DNA from: Colwellia sp.
Lineage (GTDB): Bacteria; Pseudomonadota; Gammaproteobacteria; Enterobacterales; Alteromonadaceae
DNA: 64,000 nt
Assembly: GCA_002733765.1 (NCBI GenBank)
Contig: NVWU01000014.1
Coordinates: 100,959-164,958, forward strand
Direction of reading: 5' to 3'
Positions 56,041 to 64,000 of the stretch are shown piece by piece. The stretch's first letter is position 1. Each line of letters begins with the position of its first letter. The translations under genes were made by a program, and so were the position numbers. Below the pieces are notes generated by a model. The model was not told the DNA's origin. It saw only the letters and a list, made by a program, of their open reading frames with translations, and made no database searches.

Positions 56041-57360
56041 TTATATTTCACTTCGACTTTGCCATTTTGCTAGTTTAATCCGTGTTTTAACGCCAACCCC
56101 AAGGAAGGGTTCTGGTGGATTTAATGCAGGCATACCGGTCACTTCTTTAATATGACGCAATAATGTACTACTAGACCCCACTACGTGCTCAGCCAATAGT
56201 GTTCCAGAAATAGTCCCCCATGCTGCGCCCACACCATTATCACAGGCGGTTGCAAAAATTCCGTCATCTAATTGGCCAAAGAAATTAGTGAAATTTCTAG
56301 AGATTGCATACGTGCCACCCCAGCTATGACTAAATGGAACATGACTAAGCTGTGGATAACGCGCTTCAAAAGCCGCTCGATGATCTTGCTTGATACTCTC
56401 TCTAAGAGAAGTCGTAATACTAGCGCCATACTTAGGCACATGCTGATAAGAATTACGAATCATTAATCGCCTATCGGCTGTCATTCTTACGGTTGTTCCT
56501 GCATGATCTGCGGGAGTTAACCCCCAATTTAACTGGCCGCTAAAGCTTGCTACCTCACTATCGGTAAGTGGACGGGTCCAACTTGCAAAGGTCATTACTG
56601 GTAATAAGCGATTTTTAAGAAAACCAAACTCTTTAGTGAAAATACTGGTGCCCATTAGAATCTTACTGGCAATTATTTCGCCCTCAGGACAACTAACTTT
56701 GACACCTTGAGCATGTTTCTCTAAGCCTGATACTGCGGTATTTTCATAGAGCTCGATATTCTCAGGCAGGTTCTCAGCCAAGCCACGAACCAGAGCCGCC
56801 GGTTGCATCAAATAACAGCCAGGGGTGTAGATAGCACGATTGTAATAATCAGTGCCGGTTACTCCTGCTAATTTATTTTTGTCGATCAACTCGTAGGGTT
56901 CGCCAAGTTCACTAAGTAATGATTCAAAATGATCAAGATAGGCTTCACCTCTGGCGCCAACCGCGCCTTGGTATTTACCACTATGTGACCACTGACATTC
57001 GATACCGTATTGATTAACCGCACCTTCGAGTTGCGCAATGGCTGCTCGGTTAAGTGCCAACAGCTTCATTTTATGAGCTGGATCAGGGTGTTCTAGTGAA
57101 AATTTATGAGGTAAGTCGATGACAAACCCCGAATTTCGACCGCTAGCACCATATCCTACACGCTGTGCATCAAGTAAAATAATTCGTGCTTGAGGTTTTA
57201 ATTCTGCAAGTCGTCTAGCTGCAGCCAGTCCTGCGAATCCTGCGCCAATCACCACATAATCAGCGCGTTGTTGACCAATGAGACGCTTAGTCGCCTTGGG
57301 CTCAGGCAAAGCGGCATACCAGCCGCAACTATTGTCATCTAAGGGTAAGTTGATAGACAT
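56041..57360 (-). CDS. FAD-dependent oxidoreductase, DadA/PuuB-like
   Basis: This 439-residue DAO-family flavoprotein has the FAD loop YVVIGAGFAGLAAARRLAEL near 30 and YGASGRNSGFVIDLPHKFSL near 70. It ends with SHSWGGTYAISRNFTNFFGQ and FATACDNGVGAAWGTISGTL, the C-terminal FAD contact. Relatives oxidise secondary amines, gamma-glutamylputrescine or N-methyl amino acids. It starts 8 bases after the rubredoxin reductase gene. In this operon it could demethylate an N-methylated intermediate, an inference from context. Confidence 0.8.
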   Translation of the reverse strand: MSINLPLDDNSCGWYAALPEPKATKRLIGQQRADYVVIGAGFAGLAAARRLAELKPQARIILLDAQRVGYGASGRNSGFVIDLPHKFSLEHPDPAHKMKLLALNRAAIAQLEGAVNQYGIECQWSHSGKYQGAVGARGEAYLDHFESLLSELGEPYELIDKNKLAGVTGTDYYNRAIYTPGCYLMQPAALVRGLAENLPENIELYENTAVSGLEKHAQGVKVSCPEGEIIASKILMGTSIFTKEFGFLKNRLLPVMTFASWTRPLTDSEVASFSGQLNWGLTPADHAGTTVRMTADRRLMIRNSYQHVPKYGASITTSLRESIKQDHRAAFEARYPQLSHVPFSHSWGGTYAISRNFTNFFGQLDDGIFATACDNGVGAAWGTISGTLLAEHVVGSSSTLLRHIKEVTGMPALNPPEPFLGVGVKTRIKLAKWQSRSEI

Positions 57361-57368
57361 GGTTATTC

Positions 57369-58769
57369 CTATGCTGCCTGATATTTATTAAAAGTGCTTA
57401 GCCATTGGCTTCGCTCATTTTGTTGGCGTTGGCCTAATAAAACAAAGCCTAATAACTGCCCTTGCGGATCATAACAACCAGCAGTGAGTCCATCCGTTTG
57501 TTGGTCAATTTTCCATTCACCGTCAGCTATCGCTGGCATCACGCACAATGGCATGGCTGGTGTTTTAACAATAATTGGAGTTGCCACTATTGTCGCTGGT
57601 ACCGGCTGTCCTAAAATACTTTGCACCAATGCTGCTTTTGCCTGATTGATTGGTGCGATATAAGGAGCCCACTTGCCACCGACTTCAGCACAATCACCCA
57701 CCGCAAAAATTTGAGGATCAGAGGTTTGATGACACAAATCGACACTAATACCACGAGCAGTATCTAAACCAGACTGCTGAGCTAGTTGTGTGTTGGGTCT
57801 CAAGCCAACTGCCGATAGCACGAGATCAGTGGTGATAACTTCACCATCAGATAAAGTCACGTTATAACCATGATCATTTGTTGAAATGCTTTGAATACTT
57901 TGCTGCAAACGCCATTCAATTCCCAATTGCGATAAGGCGTGCTGTAGGGTCTCTCCTGCCTGTTGAGGTAACAATGCCGCCATAGGCCAACTTGCTAATC
58001 CAACCACAGTGACTTTAATACCCTGACCAGCTAAATCATTGGCAAATTCACAACCAATCAAGCCATCACCGAGAATAGTGATATGCTTGGCATCGGTTAT
58101 TTTTGCTCTAAATTTGGCGTAATCACTTAAATCATTAACGCTCAGCATCGAGTCTGCATCACCAGTAACCGGAATACGAATTGGCGCAGCACCTGTTGCC
58201 AACACTAGGCGATCATAATGAGCTTCGCCAATAGAGGTGGTTAATGTTTGAGTTTGACGGTCTATTTTCAGCGCTTCGGTGTGTGGGTATACCCGAATAT
58301 TTAAACGCTGCTCCCATGCTAGTGCTGACTCTGATACTAGATCTTGTGCTGTTTTTCCTAGTTTGAATGCATTAGATAACATTGGTTTGCTATAAAGTGC
58401 GCCGTCATCACTAGTAAATACAGTAATTGATACATTTTTGTCTTGTTCACGTAAAGCATTGGCCATGTGATAACCTGCGTGACCTGAACCAATGATCACG
58501 ATGCGCTCAGGACCTACGATAGTGTTAGTTTTCGATTCGGTTGACAGCGCTGCTATGCTCTCTGTTGATGAAATAGCGACCGTTGTTGCCGCTTCGTTAT
58601 CATCAAAAATTGCCAGCATTTCGAAATCTTCTTTGCCAACCTGACAATCAGGACATAACCAGTCGTCAGGCACATCTTCCCAACGTGTTCCTGGTGCGAT
58701 GCCATCATCAGGCCAACCTTTACGCTCATCGTAGATGAGACCACAAATTATACATAGCCAAGTTTTCAT
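57369..58769 (-). CDS. Rubredoxin-rubredoxin reductase fusion
   Basis: This 466-residue protein joins two electron carriers. Residues 1-52 are a rubredoxin with C-x2-C pairs at 6/9 and 39/42 (WLCIICG and DDWLCPDCQVG). After a Ser/Thr/Ala-rich linker comes an FAD/NAD(P)-dependent reductase (about 88-400) with IVIIGSGHAGYHMANALREQ, the NAD(P) loop ITILGDGLIGCEFANDLAGQ and IFAVGDCAEVGG. Rubredoxin reductases move electrons from NADH through FAD to rubredoxin and on to an oxygenase. The gene follows the aldehyde dehydrogenase by 18 bases, so it is a good candidate electron supplier for the Rieske enzyme of this operon. Confidence 0.9.
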   Translation of the reverse strand: MKTWLCIICGLIYDERKGWPDDGIAPGTRWEDVPDDWLCPDCQVGKEDFEMLAIFDDNEAATTVAISSTESIAALSTESKTNTIVGPERIVIIGSGHAGYHMANALREQDKNVSITVFTSDDGALYSKPMLSNAFKLGKTAQDLVSESALAWEQRLNIRVYPHTEALKIDRQTQTLTTSIGEAHYDRLVLATGAAPIRIPVTGDADSMLSVNDLSDYAKFRAKITDAKHITILGDGLIGCEFANDLAGQGIKVTVVGLASWPMAALLPQQAGETLQHALSQLGIEWRLQQSIQSISTNDHGYNVTLSDGEVITTDLVLSAVGLRPNTQLAQQSGLDTARGISVDLCHQTSDPQIFAVGDCAEVGGKWAPYIAPINQAKAALVQSILGQPVPATIVATPIIVKTPAMPLCVMPAIADGEWKIDQQTDGLTAGCYDPQGQLLGFVLLGQRQQNERSQWLSTFNKYQAA

Positions 58770-58787
58770 CGTTTTTCTGCCTTTTGA

Positions 58788-60212
58788 TTATGATTGAAGT
58801 CGAATAGCAATATTGCGTGTCTGAACATAGCTGTATATTGCTTCTTGGCCTTTTTCACGACCAAAACCAGACAGACCAACACCGCCGAACGGTGTTTCGA
58901 TACCGCCGGCATACCATTCATTAACAAATACTTGTCCGCCGCGTAGCTGATTTGCTACGCGTAGAGTTTGACTAATTGACTCACCAAATATTCCGGAAAC
59001 TAAACCAAAATCTGTATTATTAGCAATTGCTATTGCCTGTTGCTCGGTATCAAATGGCATAATAACGAGTACCGGGCCAAAAACTTCTTCTCGTGCAATC
59101 GCCATGTCAGGCGTCGCTTCAATCACCGTCGCTTGGACAAAATAGCCAGCACGATCAGGTGCGGCGCCACCAGCAAGAATTTTAGCGCCATCTGCTTTCG
59201 CCTGCTCAATCATCTGTAATACACGTTGCTGCTGCTCACGAGAAACCAGTGGCGTTAAGTCGAAGTTCTCCTCGCCTTGGCCAATGGTTAAGCTGTTAGC
59301 CATGTCAACAACAGCACTTTTTACTTCTTCATAACGATTTTTAGTCACTAGTAAGCGAGACATTGCTGAGCAAACCTGACCCGCATTGAAGTAGATACCA
59401 GCTTTTACGCTGTCGATAACACCTTTAATATCTGCGTCTTCAAATACTATTGCGGCTGACTTTCCGCCAAGCTCCATCACGGAAGGTGTCGCTTTAAGGG
59501 CAGCATCTTGCAAAATTCGCTGTCCAGTAGGTACCGAGCCAGTAAAGACAATTTGATTGGTTTCCTGATGTTTGACCAGATGTGCGCCAACAACGGAGCC
59601 TTCGCCACACAACAGATTGACCGCCCCTTGAGGTAAGTCAGTACTGGCAATGGCTTTAAATAGCACAGTCATCGCCGCAGGGGATATTTCAGGTGATTTA
59701 ACCACAACGGCATTACCCGCAGCTAGTGCTGGCGCTAATGAACGGGCACAAATAGAGGGTGGAAAATTCCACGGTACAATTTGTACTGATATGCCAAAAG
59801 GCACGTATTGGGTAAAGTCGATATAATCTTTGCCTAAAGGAACCGAAATACCTTCAATTTTATCAGCCATACCAGCGTAATATTCAAAATAGCGAGCCGC
59901 TTCAATAAACTCCGCTCTGGCGTCATTAAGGCTCTTACCATTTTCACGGCAACAAATTAATGCGCCTTCTTCAGTGATATCACGAATGGCTGCTGCTATT
60001 TGCAATAACCACTTAGTTCGCTCGGCAGGACGTACATCACTTAAAACGCCACTTTTGACACATTGACGTGCTGCTGCCATTGCAGCATCGGCATCATTAA
60101 TATCGGCTTTTGCAATGGTCGCAAAAGGCTCATCGGTTGATGGATTCATAATGGTTAGGTGACTATCATTATCACACCACCGTCCATCAATATAATTAAG
60201 ATAATGTTCCAT
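58788..60212 (-). CDS. NAD(P)-dependent aldehyde dehydrogenase
   Basis: This 474-residue aldehyde dehydrogenase has the Glu active site in TPSVMELGGKSAAIVFEDAD near 245 and the catalytic Cys in NAGQVCSAMSRLLVT near 280. The NAD-binding IVFTGSVPTGQRI and C-terminal PFGGVGLSGFGREKG are also present. It resembles betaine- and aminoaldehyde dehydrogenases, the kind that pairs with choline or carnitine oxidation. It starts 3 bases after the Rieske gene's stop, so the two are translated together. The aldehyde substrate is inferred to be the product of the oxygenase. Confidence 0.88.
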   Translation of the reverse strand: MEHYLNYIDGRWCDNDSHLTIMNPSTDEPFATIAKADINDADAAMAAARQCVKSGVLSDVRPAERTKWLLQIAAAIRDITEEGALICCRENGKSLNDARAEFIEAARYFEYYAGMADKIEGISVPLGKDYIDFTQYVPFGISVQIVPWNFPPSICARSLAPALAAGNAVVVKSPEISPAAMTVLFKAIASTDLPQGAVNLLCGEGSVVGAHLVKHQETNQIVFTGSVPTGQRILQDAALKATPSVMELGGKSAAIVFEDADIKGVIDSVKAGIYFNAGQVCSAMSRLLVTKNRYEEVKSAVVDMANSLTIGQGEENFDLTPLVSREQQQRVLQMIEQAKADGAKILAGGAAPDRAGYFVQATVIEATPDMAIAREEVFGPVLVIMPFDTEQQAIAIANNTDFGLVSGIFGESISQTLRVANQLRGGQVFVNEWYAGGIETPFGGVGLSGFGREKGQEAIYSYVQTRNIAIRLQS

Positions 60213-60215
60213 TAC

Positions 60216-61400
60216 TTATGCCTCGTCTTCTATATTTTTTAATTGCTGAGCAAGCCAAGTTTGGAAGTAATGAGTCGGTAGATCCATTTCAGGAGAAAAA
60301 ACACCGCCAGTAAATCCTTGTGAGTGTCGGCCTTTTTGCATGCCTTCAACCGCATCAATGTCTTCGCCGAAAACAATGCGCCATGACTCTACCGTCGCCT
60401 TGCGACATTCTGCGTATTTATCGCTAATGGCATCATCGCCAACATAAAATACCCGTAAGTGCTCAACCGTTTCTTCTGCGCTAATTGGCTCAATCATCAT
60501 TGCAAAGGCATGGTCTGCCTGAATGCCAAGTAAGACGTTAGGAAATAATGCAACATACTCAGCATGTTGTAGCTTGTCTGCTGGCCATGATGGGAATTTA
60601 GGAAGGGTAGTATCAACTGTTTCTGCAAGACGGTAAGCTGTACTTCCCTGACCAGCAAAACGGCCTTCGAACATGATGTTATAATGATCTTCAAGGCGTG
60701 AGTAGGTGTTTAAGCTAGGGTGAACCCAAGGTAAATGGTAGGCTTCACAGTAATTTTCAACGGGTAGTTTCCAGTTTGATTTAACGGTAATCTCAAGGTT
60801 ACTACTGGTTAGTGCACTGCGCATTAAGTCATAACCGTTATCACCTAAAAATGGTTGCCAACGCTCAGTTAACGGAGCAATATGCTGGTTAAAGTCGGGC
60901 GCATCACCAGAGATATTAATAAAGATCATATCCATCCAAATTGCCGAGCGAATGGCTTTAAGACCATGTTTTTCACACTTAAAACGTTCATCTTTATGAA
61001 CATCTATTCCACCTACATGAGGGGTACCTTTAAGGTCGCCATCAAGATTATAGGTCCATGAATGGTATGGACAACGAATAACACCTTGAATTTCACCAGC
61101 CTCGTGTACTAACTTCATGCCACGGTGACTACAGACATTATGAAATACTTCTAATTTACCGTCGCGATTACGCATTGCTAGTAATGGCATATTCATAAAC
61201 GTAATAGGCTTTACATAACTGTTCTTGTGTAGATCTGAGGCAAACCCGATGCAGACCCAAGTTTTTGCTAATATTTGGTCACGTTCAAAGGCGAAATAGT
61301 TTTCATCGGTATAAGCTATATTTGGGATGCCTGTTGCCTCGGTGATAGGAGCTAACACAGCATCAATCTGTTTAATCGATATAGAATTATTTTTTATCAT
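60216..61400 (-). CDS. Rieske non-haem iron oxygenase, alpha subunit
   Basis: From ATG 61400, preceded by AGGAC, the product is 394 residues; a longer frame to 61517 lacks support. The N-terminal Rieske centre is CSHRGMKL then IRCPYHSW (C-x-H and C-x2-H). The C-terminal domain has a non-haem iron site near VENYCEAYHLPWVHPSLNTY, with the His-x4-His ligands in AYHLPWVH. This form is found in Rieske monooxygenases for choline, carnitine and glycine betaine. No dedicated ferredoxin-reductase subunit (GbcB/CntB type) is present in the window; the rubredoxin reductase fusion is the nearest alternative. It is the first gene of the leftward operon, divergent from the transporter. Confidence 0.88.
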   Translation of the reverse strand: MIKNNSISIKQIDAVLAPITEATGIPNIAYTDENYFAFERDQILAKTWVCIGFASDLHKNSYVKPITFMNMPLLAMRNRDGKLEVFHNVCSHRGMKLVHEAGEIQGVIRCPYHSWTYNLDGDLKGTPHVGGIDVHKDERFKCEKHGLKAIRSAIWMDMIFINISGDAPDFNQHIAPLTERWQPFLGDNGYDLMRSALTSSNLEITVKSNWKLPVENYCEAYHLPWVHPSLNTYSRLEDHYNIMFEGRFAGQGSTAYRLAETVDTTLPKFPSWPADKLQHAEYVALFPNVLLGIQADHAFAMMIEPISAEETVEHLRVFYVGDDAISDKYAECRKATVESWRIVFGEDIDAVEGMQKGRHSQGFTGGVFSPEMDLPTHYFQTWLAQQLKNIEDEA

Positions 61401-61570
61401 TAGTAATGTCCTGGACAGGGAGCCGCTCTCGGCTACAATTATTATTTTGTTATTTTCATCAGGTATGTTGATTAACAATCTTGTAATAATCAAACAAGTT
61501 TTTACCATGGTGAGCATGAGTTTTTCTCATGCAGAGAGAAAAAATGTTAATTAACTGATTTGCCTACTTC

Positions 61571-61584
61571 GTGATTCAGATCAA
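61571..61584. promoter_or_regulatory. Near-consensus FNR/CRP-type box
   Basis: GTGATTCAGATCAA differs from the FNR consensus TTGAT-N4-ATCAA by one base. Its first half (GTGAT) also suits CRP. It lies 41 bases (centre to centre) left of the perfect box at 61612. Confidence 0.5.
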
Positions 61585-61611
61585 AGTAAAACTAAAAAAC
61601 AAGGTTAAAAG

Positions 61612-61625
61612 TTGATTTACATCAA
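61612..61625. promoter_or_regulatory. Perfect FNR/ANR-type box
   Basis: TTGATTTACATCAA matches TTGAT-N4-ATCAA exactly, and the symmetry extends one more base pair on each side. It would bind an Fnr/EtrA-type oxygen-sensing dimer. It lies about 160 bases before the BCCT start and about 210 from the Rieske start. Confidence 0.7.
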
Positions 61626-61783
61626 CACCTGAGTACAAATACAAAGCATATCCATGTAAAAAACTCATCCTTTCATTACAAATAGTAAGTTGTTTTACTT
61701 TACTTAAAGCAGGTATCTTCTAATGCGTCAATCGACGGTTAAACCCAAAATTATAATAACAAATGAATTATCTGGAGAATTCA

Positions 61784-63511
61784 ATGAGAGCAAAATTGAG
61801 AGCTACATCTGGGTTGTTAAAAGGACTCAACCCAACAGTGACCATCGCGTCTAAGGTCATTATTATAGGCTTCGTACTCTTTTGTGCGATATTAGCCAAC
61901 GAAGCAGGACAATACTTCGAAACAGTTTCAGGGCTATTACTTACCAATTTAAAATGGTTTTATATCAGCCTAGTTACCTGTGTCGTTGGTTTTTTGCTCT
62001 ATCTCATGGTCAGTCGGTTCGGTCATATTAGACTGGGTAAAGATGATGAGAGACCTGAATTTTCTTATCTGTCTTGGATAGCGATGTTATTTTCAGGCGG
62101 TATGGGCATAGGTCTAATATTTTGGTCGGTTGCTGAGCCAATGTGGCATTATGCAAGCAATCCATTTACCGATGGCTTTAGTAATGAATCAGCGTCGATG
62201 TCAATACAACTCGCATTTTTCCATTGGGGTCTTCACCCATGGAGTGTGTTTATTATTGTCGCGCTAGCGCTGGCCTATTTTTCGTATCGTAAAGATTTAC
62301 CATTTACCTTGAGATCTATCCTTTACCCATTAATTGGTGATCGTATTTATGGTCCTATTGGTCATACGGTCGATATTCTTACTGTAGCAATCACTGCATT
62401 TGGCATAGCGCAAACTTTAGGTATGGGCTCTATACAAATTAATACTGGACTAAATCTAGTCTTTGGTGTCGAGGTTGGCCTCACCACTCAGTTGCTAATT
62501 ATATTTTTGTTGTGTACGGCTGCTGTAGCATCAGTGCTTAGTGGTGTTACGAAAGGCATGAGAATTTTATCAGAATGGAATATGCTTATTTCAATCGCTC
62601 TAGTTGCCGTCGTCCTATACGTAGGGCCGACTGGTTATATTTTTAATACCATCATTGAAGGAACAGGCAACTATGTCAGCAATTTGGTCGGCATGAGCTT
62701 TTGGACCGATACTCAAAAAGAGTCAGGCTGGCAGAATTGGTGGACTGCTTATTATTGGCCTTGGTGGATGACTTGGGCGCCGTTTGTAGGTATGTTTATT
62801 GCTCGTATCTCCCGTGGAAGAACCATTCGTGAATTAATTGGTGGAGCCTTAATTGTACCAACGCTGATAACTTTTCTTTGGATTGGTACCTTTGGTGGCG
62901 CGGCACTTAAAATTGAACAAGATGCACGTATAGCGCACGAGCAAGTAGTTGCTACTCAAACTGTTGATAGTGAGGTTAAACTCGAAGAATTTAGCGGTGG
63001 CCCGATCCTTAAAGCCACTAAAGAAGACCCAACTAAAGCGATGTTCACCCTAATAGACACGCTTGATAGCGGTATCATGGGGAGTCTTTTAAGTTTACTT
63101 GTCTGTCTTTTACTTGGTACTTATTTTATCACCTCTGCTGACTCAGGAACATTAGTACTTTGTACCTTAGACTCTGCGGGGGCAACAGAGCCACCCAAGA
63201 GTATCCGCATTTTATGGGGGATAATAATCGCTTCTATATCGGGTGTACTACTCTATGCCGGTGGAGTCAAGGCAATGCAGACCGCATCAATTATCGCAGG
63301 ATTCCCGATTGCTATTTTTATTGCCATCATGACATTTACATTGTTCCGTACTATTAGGCGCGAACCTAAGCCTTGGGAAATGCTACCAGAACATGTTCGC
63401 CCAGCAGCACATGAACTTGATAGTCCTGTTGTCTATTCAGAGGATACTGAATCAGAGAATAGCCAGACGAACAGCTTAAGTAACTTAACGCTGAAACCAC
63501 AAAGTGATTAG
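61784..63511 (+). CDS. BCCT-family betaine/choline/carnitine transporter
   Basis: The start is taken at ATG 61784 (575 residues), where GGAGAATTCA precedes the codon; an upstream in-frame ATG at 61763 lacks a site. The protein has 12 transmembrane helices and the BCCT signatures GGMGIGLIFWSVAEPMWHYA, FGIAQTLGMGSIQINTG and YYWPWWMTWAPFVGMFIARI. It ends with YFITSADSGTLVLCTL. It imports quaternary ammonium compounds driven by sodium or protons. The long C-terminal tail (from about 520) is acidic and may regulate activity. It is divergent from the Rieske operon and precedes a porin gene. Confidence 0.93.
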   Translation: MRAKLRATSGLLKGLNPTVTIASKVIIIGFVLFCAILANEAGQYFETVSGLLLTNLKWFYISLVTCVVGFLLYLMVSRFGHIRLGKDDERPEFSYLSWIAMLFSGGMGIGLIFWSVAEPMWHYASNPFTDGFSNESASMSIQLAFFHWGLHPWSVFIIVALALAYFSYRKDLPFTLRSILYPLIGDRIYGPIGHTVDILTVAITAFGIAQTLGMGSIQINTGLNLVFGVEVGLTTQLLIIFLLCTAAVASVLSGVTKGMRILSEWNMLISIALVAVVLYVGPTGYIFNTIIEGTGNYVSNLVGMSFWTDTQKESGWQNWWTAYYWPWWMTWAPFVGMFIARISRGRTIRELIGGALIVPTLITFLWIGTFGGAALKIEQDARIAHEQVVATQTVDSEVKLEEFSGGPILKATKEDPTKAMFTLIDTLDSGIMGSLLSLLVCLLLGTYFITSADSGTLVLCTLDSAGATEPPKSIRILWGIIIASISGVLLYAGGVKAMQTASIIAGFPIAIFIAIMTFTLFRTIRREPKPWEMLPEHVRPAAHELDSPVVYSEDTESENSQTNSLSNLTLKPQSD

Positions 63512-63523
63512 GCAAGTCTAGCC

Positions 63524-63577
63524 TTAGTGATAACTTTTGGCACTATTTGTTTTGTTGTTGCTGAAAGTTATCACTAA
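63524..63577. repeat. 14-bp inverted repeat between transporter and porin
   Basis: TTAGTGATAACTTT (63524-63537) and AAAGTTATCACTAA (63564-63577) are perfect complements around a 26-base loop. No T run follows on the plus strand, so it is not a standard terminator. It may stabilise the transporter mRNA or weaken read-through into the porin gene. Confidence 0.6.
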
Positions 63578-63624
63578 AAAAGAAAACAAAAATAAAATTT
63601 AAAACGATTTATGGGATACATACA

Positions 63625-64000
63625 ATGAAAAAATTTACACCGTTACTAGGTTTACTTTTAGCCACCTCTGCATCAGCTTGGGCTGATGGCTCACTTTCAG
63701 ACACACAAAAAATTGATGAGCTGCAAAAACAAATCAATCAACTAAAAACAGATCTTAAAGAAGATAAGAAAGCTATCTCTTCACTAAAACCAAAAATAAA
63801 AGTTGGCGGTGCCGTACGTTTTCAGTACAGCTATGAAGATTACAATGATGCCAATAAAGATCGCGGTGGCGATTTTGACTTTGACACCTTTCGTCTCGAT
63901 ATAAACGGTAGCATTGGCGATGTCACATTGTCAGCTCAATATCGCTGGTATCAATACATGAATGTGGTTCACCACGCCTATGTTGGCTACCAGTTCAGCG
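63625..64000 (+). CDS. Outer-membrane porin, N-terminal part (cut by window edge)
   Basis: From ATG 63625, 125 codons run off the right edge. A signal peptide (MKKFTPLLGLLLATSASAWA) is followed by a short coiled-coil segment (KIDELQKQINQLKTDLKEDK). Beta strands then begin with IKVGGAVRFQYSYEDYNDAN and YQYMNVVHHAYVGYQFS. This is the layout of phosphate-selective/OprO-like porins of marine gammaproteobacteria. It follows the BCCT gene by 113 bases, so it may let the transported osmolyte or its substrates cross the outer membrane. Only the first part is visible. Confidence 0.75.
   Translation, partial: MKKFTPLLGLLLATSASAWADGSLSDTQKIDELQKQINQLKTDLKEDKKAISSLKPKIKVGGAVRFQYSYEDYNDANKDRGGDFDFDTFRLDINGSIGDVTLSAQYRWYQYMNVVHHAYVGYQFS

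Larger units (their letters stand above)
61401..61783. other. Divergent control region of the osmolyte-type cluster
   Basis: This 383-base gap lies between the Rieske gene (left) and the BCCT gene (right). It holds the two FNR-type boxes at 61571-61584 and 61612-61625 and is otherwise AT-rich. The 5' ends of both operons should lie here. No terminator is present. Confidence 0.6.

Noticed and set aside
1..64000. CRISPR arrays, tRNA or rRNA genes, prophage modules
   Set aside because: I saw no regularly spaced direct repeats, no cloverleaf-type sequences and no phage structural genes on either strand. A dedicated RNA-gene scan was not possible by eye.

Overview
The window looks like a chromosome segment from a low-GC marine gammaproteobacterium of the Colwelliaceae/Alteromonadales type. 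The support is the strongly AT-rich coding sequence, the conserved gammaproteobacterial gene order gpmI-envC-yibQ beside yibN-grxC-secB-gpsA, and an exosortase/PEP-CTERM exopolysaccharide locus of the kind known in Colwellia. This assignment is inferred from gene content and order; no 16S gene or other marker is present.

Region 1 (1-13.3 kb) is a surface-polysaccharide assembly cluster. It holds the N-terminus of a Wzx-like flippase, a FemAB/CelD-like acyltransferase, six glycosyltransferase or glycosyltransferase-like genes, a membrane-anchored EEP-superfamily protein and a secreted protein that may be an alpha-barrel. It is visibly eroding. A sulfotransferase and a further glycosyltransferase are broken by several lesions each, and three copies of an ~80-bp inverted-repeat element sit between genes.

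Region 2 (13.3-33 kb) is the exosortase (PEP-CTERM) core: exosortase with an EpsI-like tail, two paralogous PrsT-type TPR lipoproteins, a PEP-CTERM substrate behind a near-consensus sigma-54 promoter, an exosortase-associated N-acyltransferase with an E1/ThiF-nitroreductase fusion protein, and sugar-nucleotide genes (ugd, a UDP-glucuronate epimerase-like gene, manC, cpsG). The sugar-nucleotide genes predict GDP-mannose, UDP-glucuronate and probably UDP-galacturonate. An rmlA remnant and two IS3-type transposase fragments lie on either side of the exosortase gene, and a degenerate second acyltransferase lies at about 32 kb. IS activity and gene decay have therefore reshaped this locus.

Region 3 (33-53.6 kb) is mostly conserved housekeeping: a trypsin-like protease, yibQ-like, envC, gpmI, rhodanese, grxC, secB, gpsA, trmL, fieF, a lysophospholipase-like hydrolase, ubiK, a GGDEF protein with a degenerate motif, a DUF523 gene, cytochrome c, recQ, a yigI-like thioesterase and a thiolase. 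It also has a 160-bp MITE-like element between trmL and fieF, a protein with two SSB-like OB folds, and an odd propeller-TM-SHOCT protein.

Region 4 (53.6-64 kb) is metabolic. A cysteine-dioxygenase-like cupin and a DUF2913-like gene precede a leftward operon (Rieske oxygenase, aldehyde dehydrogenase, rubredoxin-rubredoxin reductase fusion, DadA/PuuB-like oxidase, EutQ-like cupin). This operon is divergent from a BCCT transporter and a porin. Together they look like an uptake and oxidation route for a quaternary-amine or betaine-type osmolyte. The shared control region carries one perfect and one near-perfect FNR-type box.
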